From: Zopfochytrium polystomum | Lineage: Eukaryota > Chytridiomycota > Chytridiomycetes > Chytridiales > Chytridiaceae | Reading direction: 5' to 3' | DNA: 64,000 bases | Assembly (NCBI GenBank): GCA_025765615.1 | Contig: JAIVFJ010000017.1 | Coordinates: 1-64,000, forward strand | Shown: piece by piece, positions 27,556 through 39,068 of the stretch | Position numbering within the stretch: the first letter of the stretch is position 1 | How the letters are laid out: every line of letters starts with the position of its first letter | The notes under the pieces: model-generated | The model's database searches: none | What the model was told of the DNA's origin: nothing | The model's input: the letters and a program-made list of their open reading frames with translations, nothing else | Made by a program: the position numbers and the translations under genes

Positions 27556-29175
27556 ATGGCGATCAACCTGGACCTCTTGTCGGTGGTCCTCACGACGACC
27601 CCTCTGCAGCACGATCGCTCCCACCTGAGCATCGCAGACTGGGCCAGCCTTCGGGCCACCTGCAGGCTGCTCCGCAGCTCGCTCGGCCGCATCCCTGGCG
27701 AGCCGGACACAATCCTGAGCTTGGACAACCTCAGTTGGCCTTCCGCCATCTCCCCGATCGACCCGGCTCGCGGTGTCTGGGTCCTCACGCGCACCAGCAA
27801 CATCGGCGTCTGCGACTTCAAAAACCACTTTCTGGTCAATGGCGAAAGCATTGCAACGGGCGATGGGGGACTTCTCGGGCTAGCCGGCTGCGGCTACTCG
27901 CTGTTCAGGATCTCGCACATTCCGTCCAGAGACAAGATGAACCGGGATGGACTGAACGTCTGCGTCTGGGTGGACTCGAAAAGCGACTGGGTGAGCGGGC
28001 AGATGCGACTTGCCAAGTCAGGTTGTCTGGGCATCATCGGCAACTTTCCATGGAAGATCCACAGCGTTGCGCTCTCGCCTAACATTAATTGCCGCTGGGG
28101 CGACGGAGGAGAACTGACTCTTAAGTACCCGGTCCGCTACGCGCCAGAGCTTGATGTCCCCGACAGTCTGCGCCTCCGGCTCGTCGAGACTGCCCTTGCC
28201 ATCGATGCCACCGTGCAGGACGTGCAGCAGAACGGTGTCGCCAGAGACATCATCGACCCGGACCTCTTCCCAAACTACTTTTTGGACGGCCGATCTGGCA
28301 TGATCCGGCGTGTCCACGAACGCATGAACAAACTTAACTTTGACAACGGCGGGATAGGCGGCGAATCGCGTAAGGGACACATCCGCTCTGAGCTGAATGC
28401 CGGGCGCATCCCAACCGTCCTGCTGCCGAGGGAGTCGTACCATTGGATCCCTTCTGACGTCGAAGTCTCGCCTCAAGGAAAGGTCCGCTTCCTCTCGCCC
28501 ATTCACAACCTGCCGCAGCGGTTCTCGCAAATGGAGAACGATGTCGCCACGCTGTTTGAAAGAATGCTGCCGCTCTTCGACGATAGCATCTTCCCGGGCC
28601 GCTCCAACCATCAACGGCTCCAAGTAATCGTCAAGCTGCAGATGTACGAGATCCCACCGCACTCGACCTACACCGGCAAGTGGCACCTGGAGGGCCAAAC
28701 CGAGAACATTACTGCCGCGGGGGTGTACTTCCTTCAAGTCGACGACGGCCTGCGCGGTGGACACCTGAAGTTCCGGCCACGGTTCCTTCCGGACCACGAA
28801 ATTGAATACCGCACGCGCGTCGTCCCTGTGGTCCAAGGCACAGCTGTCTGCTTCCGGAACACGCTCCCGCACAGGCTCGCGAAGATCACAAACCCTACCG
28901 CCGCGACGCTCCGCAGGCTGTTTATCAACTTTTTCGTTGTTGACCCGGCGTGTCCGCTGCCCTCCACCACGACCGTCTCCGCCCCGAGCTCCGCGTCATT
29001 GCAGGAGGCCAAGGACAAGCGGGCGGACGCGCGCGCCGCGATGGCCGAGGCCGTCAGCGGGTGGGGGTTCATACATTGGGGGAACGTCGGAAACCTCGAG
29101 TACCTCGATGAGTGGACGAGGTTGGGGTACGAGAACGATCACAGAGTCAAACCGGAGACTATGTCTGAATCCTGA
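27556..29175 (+). CDS. DUF4246-family putative iron/2-oxoglutarate oxygenase
   Basis: Single-exon gene, ATG 27556 to TGA 29173, 539 residues. The N terminus (SIADWASLRATCRLLRSS) resembles an F-box-like helix pair. The C-terminal half carries the hallmarks of the fungal DUF4246 family: LQVIVKLQMYEIPPHSTYTG, then WHLEGQTENITAAGVYFL with an H-x-E metal pair, then VVQGTAVCFRNTLPHRLAKI with the second His and Arg. This is the 2OG-Fe(II) dioxygenase layout (HxE...H...R); substrate is unknown. The (CA)n leader sits immediately upstream, and an AT-rich AAATATTTATT lies at about 27465. No introns are needed. Confidence 0.75.
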   Translation: MAINLDLLSVVLTTTPLQHDRSHLSIADWASLRATCRLLRSSLGRIPGEPDTILSLDNLSWPSAISPIDPARGVWVLTRTSNIGVCDFKNHFLVNGESIATGDGGLLGLAGCGYSLFRISHIPSRDKMNRDGLNVCVWVDSKSDWVSGQMRLAKSGCLGIIGNFPWKIHSVALSPNINCRWGDGGELTLKYPVRYAPELDVPDSLRLRLVETALAIDATVQDVQQNGVARDIIDPDLFPNYFLDGRSGMIRRVHERMNKLNFDNGGIGGESRKGHIRSELNAGRIPTVLLPRESYHWIPSDVEVSPQGKVRFLSPIHNLPQRFSQMENDVATLFERMLPLFDDSIFPGRSNHQRLQVIVKLQMYEIPPHSTYTGKWHLEGQTENITAAGVYFLQVDDGLRGGHLKFRPRFLPDHEIEYRTRVVPVVQGTAVCFRNTLPHRLAKITNPTAATLRRLFINFFVVDPACPLPSTTTVSAPSSASLQEAKDKRADARAAMAEAVSGWGFIHWGNVGNLEYLDEWTRLGYENDHRVKPETMSES

Positions 29176-30146
29176 CCGGAAGTTGTGGGAGACGCGAAGC
29201 GTGGTACACTTTCGACGGCACCGAAGTGGAAAGCTTTCTTAGCAGAAACGCGGAGTACACACATCTGCTTTCACAAATAAAACCCAAAGTATTGTCGCGA
29301 AGTAGGCAGATGCAGGTCGTAGTTGTTGTGTCTTCTTGCAAATCGTTTCGCGCTAACTTTCAGTCAACGAGTCTATATGACCCACGACGCAGCTTCCTGC
29401 CGCCCACTTGGTTCCAACCTTGCAACCGGCTCGAGCGCACGGGAGAACCCACCGCCACCACCAACCCGGAAGCCGCGTTGCTGTGAAGGAGGCGAAGGCA
29501 GACTTTGCTTACTATCGTTTCTTTTTGGTGTCCGTCGATGACTTTGGCGAGAGCTAAATCTGCAGGGTTAAAACAAGAAAATATCGCATCGATAAAGGTC
29601 TTGCCAATCACAAAACTGCATCCAGGCTTGACGTTGAACGTGGCACTGTGGTTGAATCCAATAGCGCATTTAGTTGTCTTTATCCAAGTTAATCCTTGAA
29701 CCTGTCCACGCACTTTTATGCGCGACAACAAGGAGAGAGTTTGGCATGCCCACGGAAAACACGCTGAAGCGGCGTAAACGAAACTACCTGCGGATGAACA
29801 TCTTTTTTTTTTTTGTTTGGCATTCGTTTGTCATTCTGTATTGAGAGGACTTTGGTTTCTGTAAAATGAGGCTGGTATCCTCCCCGAAACGAGCATTTTT
29901 TCGAGGCGGAGAGGAAACAGCAAGGAAAACACGCGGGCTATTTCGCCCACTGTCCAAGCTGTCTAGAAAGAAAAGGCGACGACCCTGTATCAGTCGGGAC
30001 GCACCGGCGGAAGGAAGAAAGGAATGTTTGTGGAAGTTAGAGGTCGAGGGAGGCTATCAAAGTCTGAACGATGAGGAACGGGTACAACAGCAGTTTTGAA
30101 GAAGAGAAAAGGAAAAAAATAATTTCCAAAAAGGGGCACGCCTTTT
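29176..30146. other. Intergenic, no gene recognised
   Basis: Between the convergent DUF4246 and polygalacturonase genes. Only short frames of biased composition occur; no RNA gene or repeat was seen. Confidence 0.4.
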
Positions 30147-31446
30147 TCACGAGCAGCCGGCCAGGGACTTGCTGACGCCAGTGCAGCTGGGGTTCTTGGG
30201 GGTGATGTTGATGTTCGAGAACGTGAAGCCGGAGCAGGCAGCGCAGAGGATGTATGTGCTGAACTTGGAGCCGCTCGCCATGGTTCCGTGGACGTTGTCG
30301 AGGGTCAGCGCGGAGATGGGGATGCCGTCGGTCGGGGTGCCGGTGGGCGATCCGTTCTCGTAGTCCTGCTCGATGACGATACCGTACTTCTTGATGCCCG
30401 ACAGCGTAATGTCCTTGTACGAAACGTTCTTGACGTAGCCGCCCGTGGCCTTGTAGACGGTCTTGATGCGAACGCCGTTGTCCGAGTTGGAGATGGTGCA
30501 ACCCTGGACGGTGACACCGTCGACGGTCTTGCCGCTGTCGATCGAGCCGATGGAGATGCCGTGGCCGCCGGAGCAGTTGTTGTTGAGGAACTTGATGTTG
30601 CTGCCCTTGTTGACCGCCAAGCAATCGTCCTGGTTTTGGACGTTCGAGTTTTGGATCGTGATGCCGGTGGCGCTGACGTCTTCGGACGCGGTGGGGGAGA
30701 GCATGGCGGTCAGAAGCGCTGACGCTGATCTTAGTTAAACAGAGATGCTTACCGAATGCGTCAGTGTTGTGGCCGAGTGTCTTGCCGCTTGACAGCTGGT
30801 CGCCGTCCGTGTTATCGACCGTGATGTGGTCCAGGGTGGTGTCGGAGCCGCCGATACTGAAGATGTGGATGGGCGAGTTCTTGATAGTGATACCCTTGAT
30901 GGTCGATCCTCCTGTGGTCAAGACCTTGAAGAATTTCGGCTCTGGAAGGCGCGGGGGATGAAAAAAAGGGAAAGCGCGTCAGCGTCGACCGTAACATCAC
31001 CTCAACCTCCCCGCGCACAAGGAGCGCAGCCCGACAACCCCCGCATTCAACTTACTGTCAACACCGCCGTTCGCGCCCTGGGTGTCCCAGTACAGCTGAC
31101 CGTTTCCATGGAAGGTGGCGCCGGTTCCGTCAAAGTTGATCTTGCTTCCGCCGAGGGTGAACAGGAAGTCGCTCTTTGTAAGCTTGTCCGACTTTGCCCA
31201 CGTTATCGTGCCCTTGACGGTGACGGAGGTGCCAGACTTCAGGCCGGAGAGGTCCAGCTTCGTGTTGGCGGGGACAGTGAAGGGGCCCTGAATGACAATG
31301 TTGGTGGACGAGAGGCAGCCCGCGACATCAGAGGCCTTGGCGATGGTGCAAGATGAAGAACTGGCGGGGGCCGGGGCAGCCGAGGCGGCGCCGATGATGG
31401 CGAGGAGGGCGACTCCGAGCGAGGTCAGGGTGGAGAGGGCGTGCAT
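30147..31446 (-). CDS. Secreted polygalacturonase (GH28)
   Basis: Hydrolyses alpha-1,4-galacturonan (pectin) outside the cell. Exons 31446-31056, 30941-30753 and 30679-30147 join in phase to 370 residues; introns are 114 and 73 bp with GT-AG ends. The N terminus is a signal peptide (hydrophobic LGVALLAIIGAASAAPAP). The four GH28 signature motifs are all present: GHNTDAF (N-T-D), NQDDCLAV (D-D catalytic pair), SGGHGISIGS (G-H) and RIK in NGVRIKT. The ends of exons 1 and 2 interrupt codons, and the NTD motif sits at the second splice junction. Length matches fungal endopolygalacturonases. It suggests a plant-debris saprotroph or plant-associated lifestyle. Confidence 0.92.
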
Positions 31447-31552
31447 CTTTGTATGAGTTTTTGTAGTATTCGTTCTTTCTCTTCTTCTATCAAAGAGTGT
31501 ATACAATGAGGAATTCGCGGTGATGTCGATAGAGGGAGGCGGGGCCGCTCCA

Positions 31553-31560
31553 TTTTTATA
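31553..31560 (-). promoter_or_regulatory. TATA box of the polygalacturonase gene
   Basis: TATAAAAA on the minus strand, 107 bp upstream of the ATG at 31446. Confidence 0.5.
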
Positions 31561-33471
31561 CTCGGAGGGCGTTTGTTTATTTTTTTTTTTTTTTTGTTTC
31601 GAAAGAAGAGCAGCACAAAGATCAGGTCACATGTCCAAGCCCAGCTCAGCACGGGGAGCCACCCACTAGTGCTTTCTGGCTAACCCTGACTGTTGGACAG
31701 AAGTCCGCCACGCGTCGGGATTCAGGCTGGGTTATGGCTCGCACCTCCACGCATGCCTCGTGTTTCTCTAACTCTCTCACTCTCTCTCTGGCGTCGCGAG
31801 TGGCCGCAGCACAACGCCCCCAAGTATAGTCGTTCAAATCCGCAAACCGGCCAGCGAACGGCGTGCGACTATCTGGCGCGGAGGATTTCGTGGAGATTTA
31901 GCGGTGGTGAGACAAGGGTCTCGTGGCCGATGTTTGGACAGACAGCCACTGCCTTTTTTGGAAACGACGTGTTTCTTTTTTTTTTTTTTTTTTTTTTTCT
32001 TTTCTGGCGGGTCGGCGCAACCGCGCCGCAGCGTGGTTGACGTCGTTGATGCGTCGCGCGGTCATGGAAAAGTCATACGCCGGTTTGCGCGTTTCCACCA
32101 TTCTTTAAATTGTTGCAAGGCTCCCGGAGGGAGTAGTCGACGGGCATTCTTTTGGTTGGGGTTCAAGGCGTCAACGCAATCTACATTCTACCATAATTAA
32201 TGGCAATTCATCTTGGCTTCACGATTTTGCATGAACAAAGCGCGTGGCGCCTTTTGTTCCGCTTTATTTTATTTTGGGGGTCACCGACCTTCCAGATTCA
32301 CTTCAAGGTCGCGTGAAATAGTATTACTGTCCGGCTGGGGGCAGTGAGTGTCTATATCCACGATAAATACAACAATTCCGAAAAACCGTGGAACGAAGCG
32401 TGGAGGTGTCCCAGGCAGGTTGTTAATATTTCGTTGAAACCTGCATCGTCTTTATTCCGATAGCGCCCATTGACCATGACTCGAGAGGGTGACGCGGATC
32501 GTTGAAGCTCGTGTTGCAGTGTCGAATGCATTCGCAAGTTGCAATGGCCGCGAAATCAACGAATTCGATGTTCTGGCTGCTTCCTCTCTCTTCGAGGAAA
32601 CATTGGATTGCAGAGAAAGAAGGTGGTAAACAATTGGGAACTGCTAAGGACAAAGACGGAGGAAGCCGTGCCGCAGACAAAAAAGCCACAATCCTTCTCT
32701 TTTCAATTTCTTTATCATTATTCTACATTATTCTACGAAATAAACTTGAAGCAAATTCGAACGGTGCAGGGCTCGAGGAAACTGCGAATTCGTCAAGTGC
32801 AAACGCCTTTCAGTCAGAAGCGGCGATTTGACCAGAACCGAGGCGGGACCAAGCTGGAGCTTGCAGCGTCGGCTGGCGGCACGGAACGGGCGGACGGGGC
32901 ACTCTCAACTGCTCTGCTAACAGTGTTGATAGTGCAAGCATCAAACGGGTCAAATTGGCTCTCGCCTTCGAGCTTGTCCTGAAGAAGAAACCACAAAGAA
33001 AAAAGAAAGGGAAAGAAAGGAAGAAAGGTTGTTCATTGTGCTGTTGGCGAAAAGTCAGGAAAGGATCAAGCCGATGCTCGATGGAAGGGAATCTTCCGTC
33101 CGCCCCGGAAAACAAAGGCAGGGCTTCGGTGTCTTCATGTTCTTGATCGTGGAACAAGCCAATCTTCAGACACTGCTTCCTGTTTTCACTCCGATTGGTT
33201 CGGCCAGTTGTCTACACAAAAATGAATCTGGTGATTTGACAGAGAGAGAGAGGGAGAGAGGGAGGGGTGGAGGCACTAATAGGACTGCTTCAGTTCGGGC
33301 CATGTCTTCGTTGCTCCTTATTGAAGACAGCACACGTCGCGCGGTATGAAGACACTGATTCCAACAGCACAGTCACGTAACTTCTCCTAAATCGTTCGCC
33401 CATAAAACCACTCATTGAAAGGAATACCCAAAAACGAAAAACAAAAAAAAAAAGAAAAAACGTACGAAACA
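31561..33471. other. Long intergenic region
   Basis: About 1.9 kb between the polygalacturonase promoter and the cysteine-rich peptide gene. It holds T-rich tracts (31575-31595; T24 at about 31975-31998), an AG microsatellite (33241-33265) and many short frames, none with recognisable similarity. Confidence 0.4.
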
Positions 33472-33920
33472 ATGCGCTCATTCTTCGCCGTCCCCGTCCT
33501 CGGGCTCATTTTGGCCGCCTTCGCGATCGTGCAGCCGGTAGTCGCTGCCCCCGCCCTGCCGTTCGTGCAGCAAGAAGAATTCAAGCCAAAGTGTACAAAG
33601 GGGGACAAGTCTCCCGAGCTTCTCTCCGCTTTTAGAATCTGCACGTCAGGCAAGTAGGCGCACGCCATCTCACACTCTTGCTCTCCTGACGTTTCTTGCT
33701 CTTGAACCTCAACTTCCGATGTTCGTTTCGTCTTTTTGTCCCCCTGCTCGCACATTCCACCGCCCCTTTGTCTTACCGCCCACAACAACAACTAGGCTGC
33801 GAATGCAGGCGCGCCCACGTCAATTTGCAGGCGGTCATGGTGTGCAAAGGTATCGCCGAGACGAAACATCACGATATTTGCCACAATGGAGCCATGTGTC
33901 ACTGCGCGAGAGGCTGGTAG
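33472..33920 (+). CDS. Small secreted cysteine-rich protein
   Basis: Exons 33472-33649 and 33796-33920 give a 100-residue protein. The first 25 residues are a signal peptide (FFAVPVLGLILAAFAIVQPVVA). The mature part has eight cysteines (KCTKG, RICTSGCECRR, MVCKG, DICHNG, MCHCARGW), enough for four disulfides. The frame only works with a GC-AG intron: donor TCAG|GCAAGT, acceptor CTAG|GCTGC. The GT five bases on gives a Cys-poor frame instead. It resembles secreted effector or antimicrobial-like peptides in general form; I recognise no family. An A-rich leader (33437-33460) precedes the ATG. Confidence 0.6.
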
Positions 33921-34726
33921 TTTTCTCGTCTTGCGGTTGATGTTTGCTTTTGCGTTTTGCTGCCTTTTTATGTTTCGTTTTTTCAGTTTGGGTTTTTTTT
34001 CGCGCAAGCAGTTTGCAGTCAATTCATTTATAAAGGATGGTTTCGAGCCAATGATTTGCACAGAATGGTGTTATATTTGTGGATCAGGAACGTGCGAGAA
34101 CGAAGGGACTTGGTTCTCACGACACGAGTCGCTTGGACGGCCAGATCCGATGAGCGATCGCCGTGAGCGATCTCCGCGAGCGACCGCAACAGCGGAAGTA
34201 CCAATAGAGGTCTTGCTCGCTGTGACGGGCTGCTTGTCCATCGCATCTTCGGTGCAGGCGGTGTCATACGGGAGAGGAACTCACGGGTGTCGGCAGATGG
34301 GGCGCCCGTCGAGAGAGGCACGGTGGAACTCGAGTAGGACCTTTGCATGCAATGAAGGCGAAAGACGGTTGCGATCGCATAGGCATCGCTCGGGGGTTGC
34401 GAGAGCAGATCGTGGGTCGGTGGTTGGTGGGTGTGTCTGTGACGTGGAACAAGCAACTCCGCTGGAAACCCCGAATGAAATAATTACCCCCGTCATTCGC
34501 CGGCATCGGCGAAGGCGGACAACCGTCCGTCACCTACCCCACGCAGCGCGCGAACTTGCAGCAGCCCGTCCCTCGAAATTTCCCACTGCCTTTGAGGGCA
34601 CTCCCACCAGACGCCGATTCTGGGTGGCGTCCAGCTCAGCATCAGCGATTTTGAAGCTGCCCAAACTGGCGGCGAATAGTAATTCTTTGCGGCTGCACCA
34701 TCCCATCGCGTACGTCGATCAGCAGC
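33921..34726. other. Intergenic, nothing assigned
   Basis: Contains frames without family resemblance or splice-consistent structure. An upstream exon of the F-box/WD gene could lie at its right end. Confidence 0.3.
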
Positions 34727-36147
34727 ATGCTTGATCGCGTTAGCGTCGTCGGAGACCGCCTGGTTCGTTCAGCGTAGCGATGTTCCAACCACTTGCTCAG
34801 TTTCCCAAATTCCTCATCAAACTCCACTCACTGCTTTAATCAGATCCCGGGCCGCATCGGCGACGATCTCTCAGGCCTCCCGAACGAGTTGGTTGGCCGA
34901 ATCCTTGCGCTCATCACCGATCATCGCTCTCTCGCTCTTCTCTCCTGCGCCTCCAAACGCTGGTCCGTCATTGCTGCAGACGACGCGCTCTGGCGCCCCT
35001 TGTTTCTCGCAAAGTGGAGTATCCCAAGGAGGCTTGCGCGCCACAGTGCGCTGACCGACAGACACGCAAAGCGAAGTGAGACCTGCGACAGCCAGTTGCG
35101 CTCCCTGTCAATCACCGAGGTGGCGTGGAAGAAGCTGTTCGAGTATCGACTGGCGATCGAGCATCGATGGAGGAAGGGCGAACCAACTGTGAGGAAGATT
35201 CCACTCCCTGGCGGCTCCATCGTGGGAGTCCACCCGGACTTTGTTGTTGCGTCTTTCAGCTCCAACGAAGCCAGAATCTTGAGGCGATCCGATTGGGCCT
35301 GTCTTCAAACGTTTCAAGTACCCGCGACAAGCGTCGAGTGTGCGGATGTAGCTGTAGATGGGGCGACCCTCCTGACTGGACTGGGGGATTACACTGTCCG
35401 GTTGTGGGACGCTACGACGGGCGAATGCGAGCTTTTCTTTGAGACCCCGAGAACTAACTTCAATCTACATCGAAGAGTGCGGCTATTTGGTGATCACATT
35501 CTCTTAGTTGACTTTGTCGGCAACATCAAGGTGTGGGACCGCTTCACGGGAGAATTGACTCTTAGCTTCGCGAGGGACGATCATAACTTTGTTGACTGGG
35601 ACGCTACAGCGGACGGCCTTATCTCACTGTCGTTAGACGGCTGCATCCATTTGTGGAATTTCGCCACGAGGCTGTGCTGTGTTGTTGTGCTGGGTGACGA
35701 AAATGCCCATCCCAGAGTTGGTCGCATAGTTTCAGACGGAAAGCGCGTGGCTGTGAACTGGCATCACGATGGTCCCCGCGGGGGCACTGACGTTTGGGAC
35801 TTTGAAACCGGAGACATCATCGTCAACCTCTCGGTTTCGTCATTAAACGCGATCCACTTGATCGGCAATCTGCTTGTTGGTGCTCTCTCAGTGGCGCGCA
35901 AGATCCAACTTTGGGACATTGAAACTGGCCAAAACATCAGATGCTTCAACTTTGATGCATTTTCTTCGATTTCGGCTCAAGTGAGCTGTTCGGCCCTCTT
36001 TCTTTCTGAATCGGTCAGTGAAACATCGAAACTGGCAAGCCAAACTAACCGTGGCTGTTATTATTTTTTCCTTAGATTCGAGGTCGTGCGAGTGACGCAG
36101 CAGTACTGGACTTTGGAGAGGACATTCCTTTTGCAACTGAGTTTTAA
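34727..36147 (+). CDS. F-box / WD40-repeat protein
   Basis: F-box at the N terminus (LSGLPNELVGRILALI, then LLSCASKRWSVI) followed by a conserved helix-rich linker and WD40-type repeats: ADVAVDGATLLTGLGDYTVRLWD, DNIKVWDRFTGEL-like, LISLSLDGCIHLWNF, GGTDVWDFETGDI and ARKIQLWDIETGQ. F-box/WD proteins are substrate receptors of SCF ubiquitin ligases. The last intron is clear (donor at 35981, acceptor ending at 36075) and adds a short tail ending DFGEDIPFATEF at 36147. The start is less certain: the long frame opens at a non-ATG codon; an ATG at 34727 could be joined to 34844 via a small intron (CTG|GTTCGT...CAG) and keeps frame. Confidence 0.7.
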
Positions 36148-36606
36148 AGATTGCAAACATGAGGTCAACAAAGCAATGAGATATTCTTTCTAGTACAGAG
36201 CCAAAGTATTCGGATATGGCTACAAGAGGCTGTCGCTCACAGTGGGTACCAATTTACGTGAGGTAGACAAATGGCGCGTCACAGATCCCTCCCTACACAC
36301 GCGAGCTTGATCGCCGCACTGGATAAACCATAACTGCAGAAGCATGGCTCCCATTCACAATCATGACCACAGTCCCGACGACAGTTTTGTAGGTAGCGTT
36401 CGCAGCAGCATTTCTTCGTTTCTTTGTGCAAAAAAGGTACCAGGAAGAAAGGCGGGGGAAGACGGGTTGGTGTGGGGGCTTGGATGGAATCGTTCTCTCC
36501 CCGTCTCTCTGCACGCGCCGCATGATCCACGCGCGAATGTGCATGAGTTTTTCACTTCGCATGCTTGCGATTCCAGTGAAGAACGCCAACGTTTGCACAA
36601 AAACTC
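36148..36606. other. Intergenic, nothing assigned
   Basis: Separates the F-box/WD gene from the seven-TM receptor gene on the same strand; probably holds the receptor promoter. No motif was assigned. Confidence 0.3.
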
Positions 36607-38842
36607 ATGTCGACACAGGCTGACCCCAAAGTGAGCCGGCTCGGCGGTGGCGGTGCTGTTTGGCGGGACGGCGACAGAGCGCGCCTTCCGTTCCCCCACG
36701 TCCCTGTCCTCCCGCAGAATTGCCCAGCGTCGGTCCCCCCGAGCTGCCGTCGCCCTCCCCTCTACCACCCGCCCCCCCCCCCTCCCTACTTCCAGGGCCA
36801 CTACTCACTCTGCCCGCTGATAACCCGGCACATCAGCACGTTCAGCCCCTCGTTCCGCCAACATCTATCGATCCTGACACTCGACGCTGACTCGCCCGTT
36901 ACTTTTCCCCATCCCCCACGCCGTCGCCCCAACAACACCAAGCCGTATCTCGTAAGCTTCGACCCGCCCACGCGCGAGCAGGCAACAACCTTGCACGCGT
37001 CGGCCCTGGTTACGCTTACGCTCTCGCTTGTCGGGTCTGCGTTTATCGTCGCCGCGTCGCTGGCGGAGAGGCGGTTTCAATCGATCGGTGAGGAGGTTGT
37101 GCGTCGGTGGGGTGGCGGGGGTGTGGGGAGAAGGTGGAGCAGCGAGACGGAAGTCTGAGTGGCGGGACTCGCGTTCGCTCCTCCACCCCGCCGCCGTGGC
37201 GGGAGCAAAGCAAAGCTTTGACACGTGACTCATATTTGTTTTCCTCCAACGTCTTCGCTCCATCCTTCTTCGTTGTGCCCCACTTTACCCCTGATTCACA
37301 AAACACACGCCATGGCACTTCGCATCTCCAAAAAGGCGACCGCTACCCCTTTTACATCTCCTTGATAAAGCTGTCCTGGAGCATCACACACACCATCGAC
37401 CACTCACTCTTCTTCGCACTGGATGGTCGGTTGCCACACCGCCAGTGTCAAACATTGGGCGGGTTCTTGTTTGTGAGTATGCATCGTCGTCGTCGGCTTC
37501 TTATCCTCTCCCCGCCAACTTTGTCCCTCGCATCTCGCTTTTCGATGGCCATTCAGGTCCTCCTTTCCGCCGAAGGTGTCATGGCGGTTTCCATGTCCCT
37601 CTCCATGTTCGCGGCGCTGAGCCTCGGGTGGCCGATCGCCTTCGGCAGCGGCGACTGGATCCTTCTGACGGTGACATTCGGGGTTCCCGCCATTCTCGTG
37701 ACGACCGCAGGCAAACGTCTTTTCGTTTATTGATTTCCGCCTTACCCGCATGACCCCTCCCCAGTCAAGCTAGACGCGCTCGGAGGCGACCTTTACTTTT
37801 GCTTCTTCGACACCACGTCACCAAACGGCATTGGCTTTCTCGCCTTCGTGGGCGTCTCGGCGACGACGTTTGTGATTGTTCCCATTCTTTTGTACGACCT
37901 TGACACAGTCGCGCTCTCGTCGATTCTAAATGCTTTGAAGGTATCTCCTTGTCATTAAGCAAGTACGGAGAGTTCGGACGCGGTCGAAAGCGGCCATGCG
38001 CGAGGACGCCGGAAACGCGAGCGAAAATCCCGGTGGCAGGGGTATCCTTGCAGACCACGTTCAGCGGTCCGTTTTAATTAAGACCTGCCGTAAGTGTGCT
38101 CTCTTCTCTCTGCATCTTCCTCCAAAAAAATGTACTGTCTTTGCCCTAATGTATACGATGTTATCTGCTCTTTTTTCGTGTGCAGGCTACACCGCAACTA
38201 TCCTCGTGACATTTGTCCCGGCGGCCGTGTTTGGGTTATCCGTCGGGCTGCAGCGGTCCGAGCAGTACGCAATGGTGTTTTGGGTGGTGTGCACTGTCAA
38301 CGCGGGTGGCTGCGTTAACGCGATCGTAAGTTGCATATTTCTTTCCCTCGGAGCATGCGGATCTATCATTTAAAACTTCGAACCACACCGGCTTTCACCG
38401 GCGATAGGCATTCATCTGGCAACGGCATCTCTCCCAGTGGGACGCGTCATCAGAGTCACAGTCGTCATCGGCAGTGACGGCAGATCCCGGCGGCGGCGGC
38501 GGGGAACGAAGGTACCTTGAGGATGCGCGGTGGTGGCGTCAAGGGGCAGGTGCTGACGGAACGGGGGCCGCGAGTGCGGGCGCTTATAGCAGCACGGAGA
38601 CGCTGGCGGATGCACCCGGTGCGAGCGTGTGTCCTGCACTCGGCGCTGGCGGGGGCGGCGCAGATGGCGTAGCGGAGACAAAGTCATGTATGGTAGACGG
38701 GGTGGTCGGGCTAGAGAATGGAAGGTCGCTGGGGCGCGTCAGCGAGACCGGCTTGTTCTTGCTGGCCGGCGAAGGGAGCCGCAGCGGGAGCGGCGGTGGA
38801 AGTGGTGACGGGGATGGGTTGCTGGCAGGACGGCCGTGGTAG
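36607..38842 (+). CDS. Seven-transmembrane receptor (GPCR-like)
   Basis: Eight exons join in phase: 36607-36630, 36718-37087, 37336-37472, 37557-37710, 37765-37891, 37941-38089, 38186-38325, 38408-38842 (511 residues). Seven hydrophobic segments result: TM1 ALVTLTLSLVGSAFIVAASL; TM2 YPFYISLIKLSWSITHTI; TM3 GVMAVSMSLSMFAALSLGW; TM4 WILLTVTFGVPAILVTTA; TM5 FLAFVGVSATTFVIVPILLY; TM6 YTATILVTFVPAAVFGLSV; TM7 AMVFWVVCTVNAGGCVNAIV. A basic third cytoplasmic loop (VIKQVRRVRTRSK) and a Gly/Ser-rich cytoplasmic tail follow the expected topology. It resembles cAMP-receptor-like/Git3-like fungal receptors in layout; ligand unknown. The fourth donor may be GC (GCAG|GCAAAC) or a GT six bases later; both keep frame. 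The first intron (87 bp) is also an open frame. Confidence 0.7.
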
Positions 38843-38995
38843 CGCACTCCTCTTATTCAATGCCATCAAAAGCTGAAGAGCACATCGCAGGAGCACAATT
38901 AACCAAGCGAACGGTTACATCCAGCAGAGTCCACCGTGAATTGGTGTGCACTGAAGAGTGAAGACTGAGTGGCGTTTATTTACCGCCACCCCATG

Positions 38996-39068
38996 AGCAG
39001 CGTAGTGTAGTGGAAGCACGATGGGCTCATAACCCAAACGATCGAACGACCGAAACGTTCCGCTGCTA
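38996..39068 (+). tRNA. Initiator tRNA-Met (CAT)
   Basis: Folds into a cloverleaf: acceptor stem AGCAGCG/CGCTGCT, D arm GTGT...GCAC, anticodon loop CTCATAA flanked by TGGG/CCCA, T stem GAACG/CGTTC with loop ACCGAAA, discriminator A. A1-T72, a G-G-G/C-C-C anticodon stem and A at position 54 of the T loop are eukaryotic initiator features. The first anticodon-stem pair is A-A and the variable loop is one or two bases long for this type, so slight decay is possible. No intron. Confidence 0.85.

Noticed and set aside
26953..27828. Minus-strand frame overlapping the start of the DUF4246 gene
   Set aside because: It runs antisense through the (CA)n microsatellite, giving a Cys-Val repeat; this is a shadow of the real gene and of the dinucleotide run.
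33886..34734. Long plus-strand frame of about 280 codons
   Set aside because: It overlaps the last exon and downstream of the Cys-rich gene out of frame, is low in family-like features and has no consistent splice structure.
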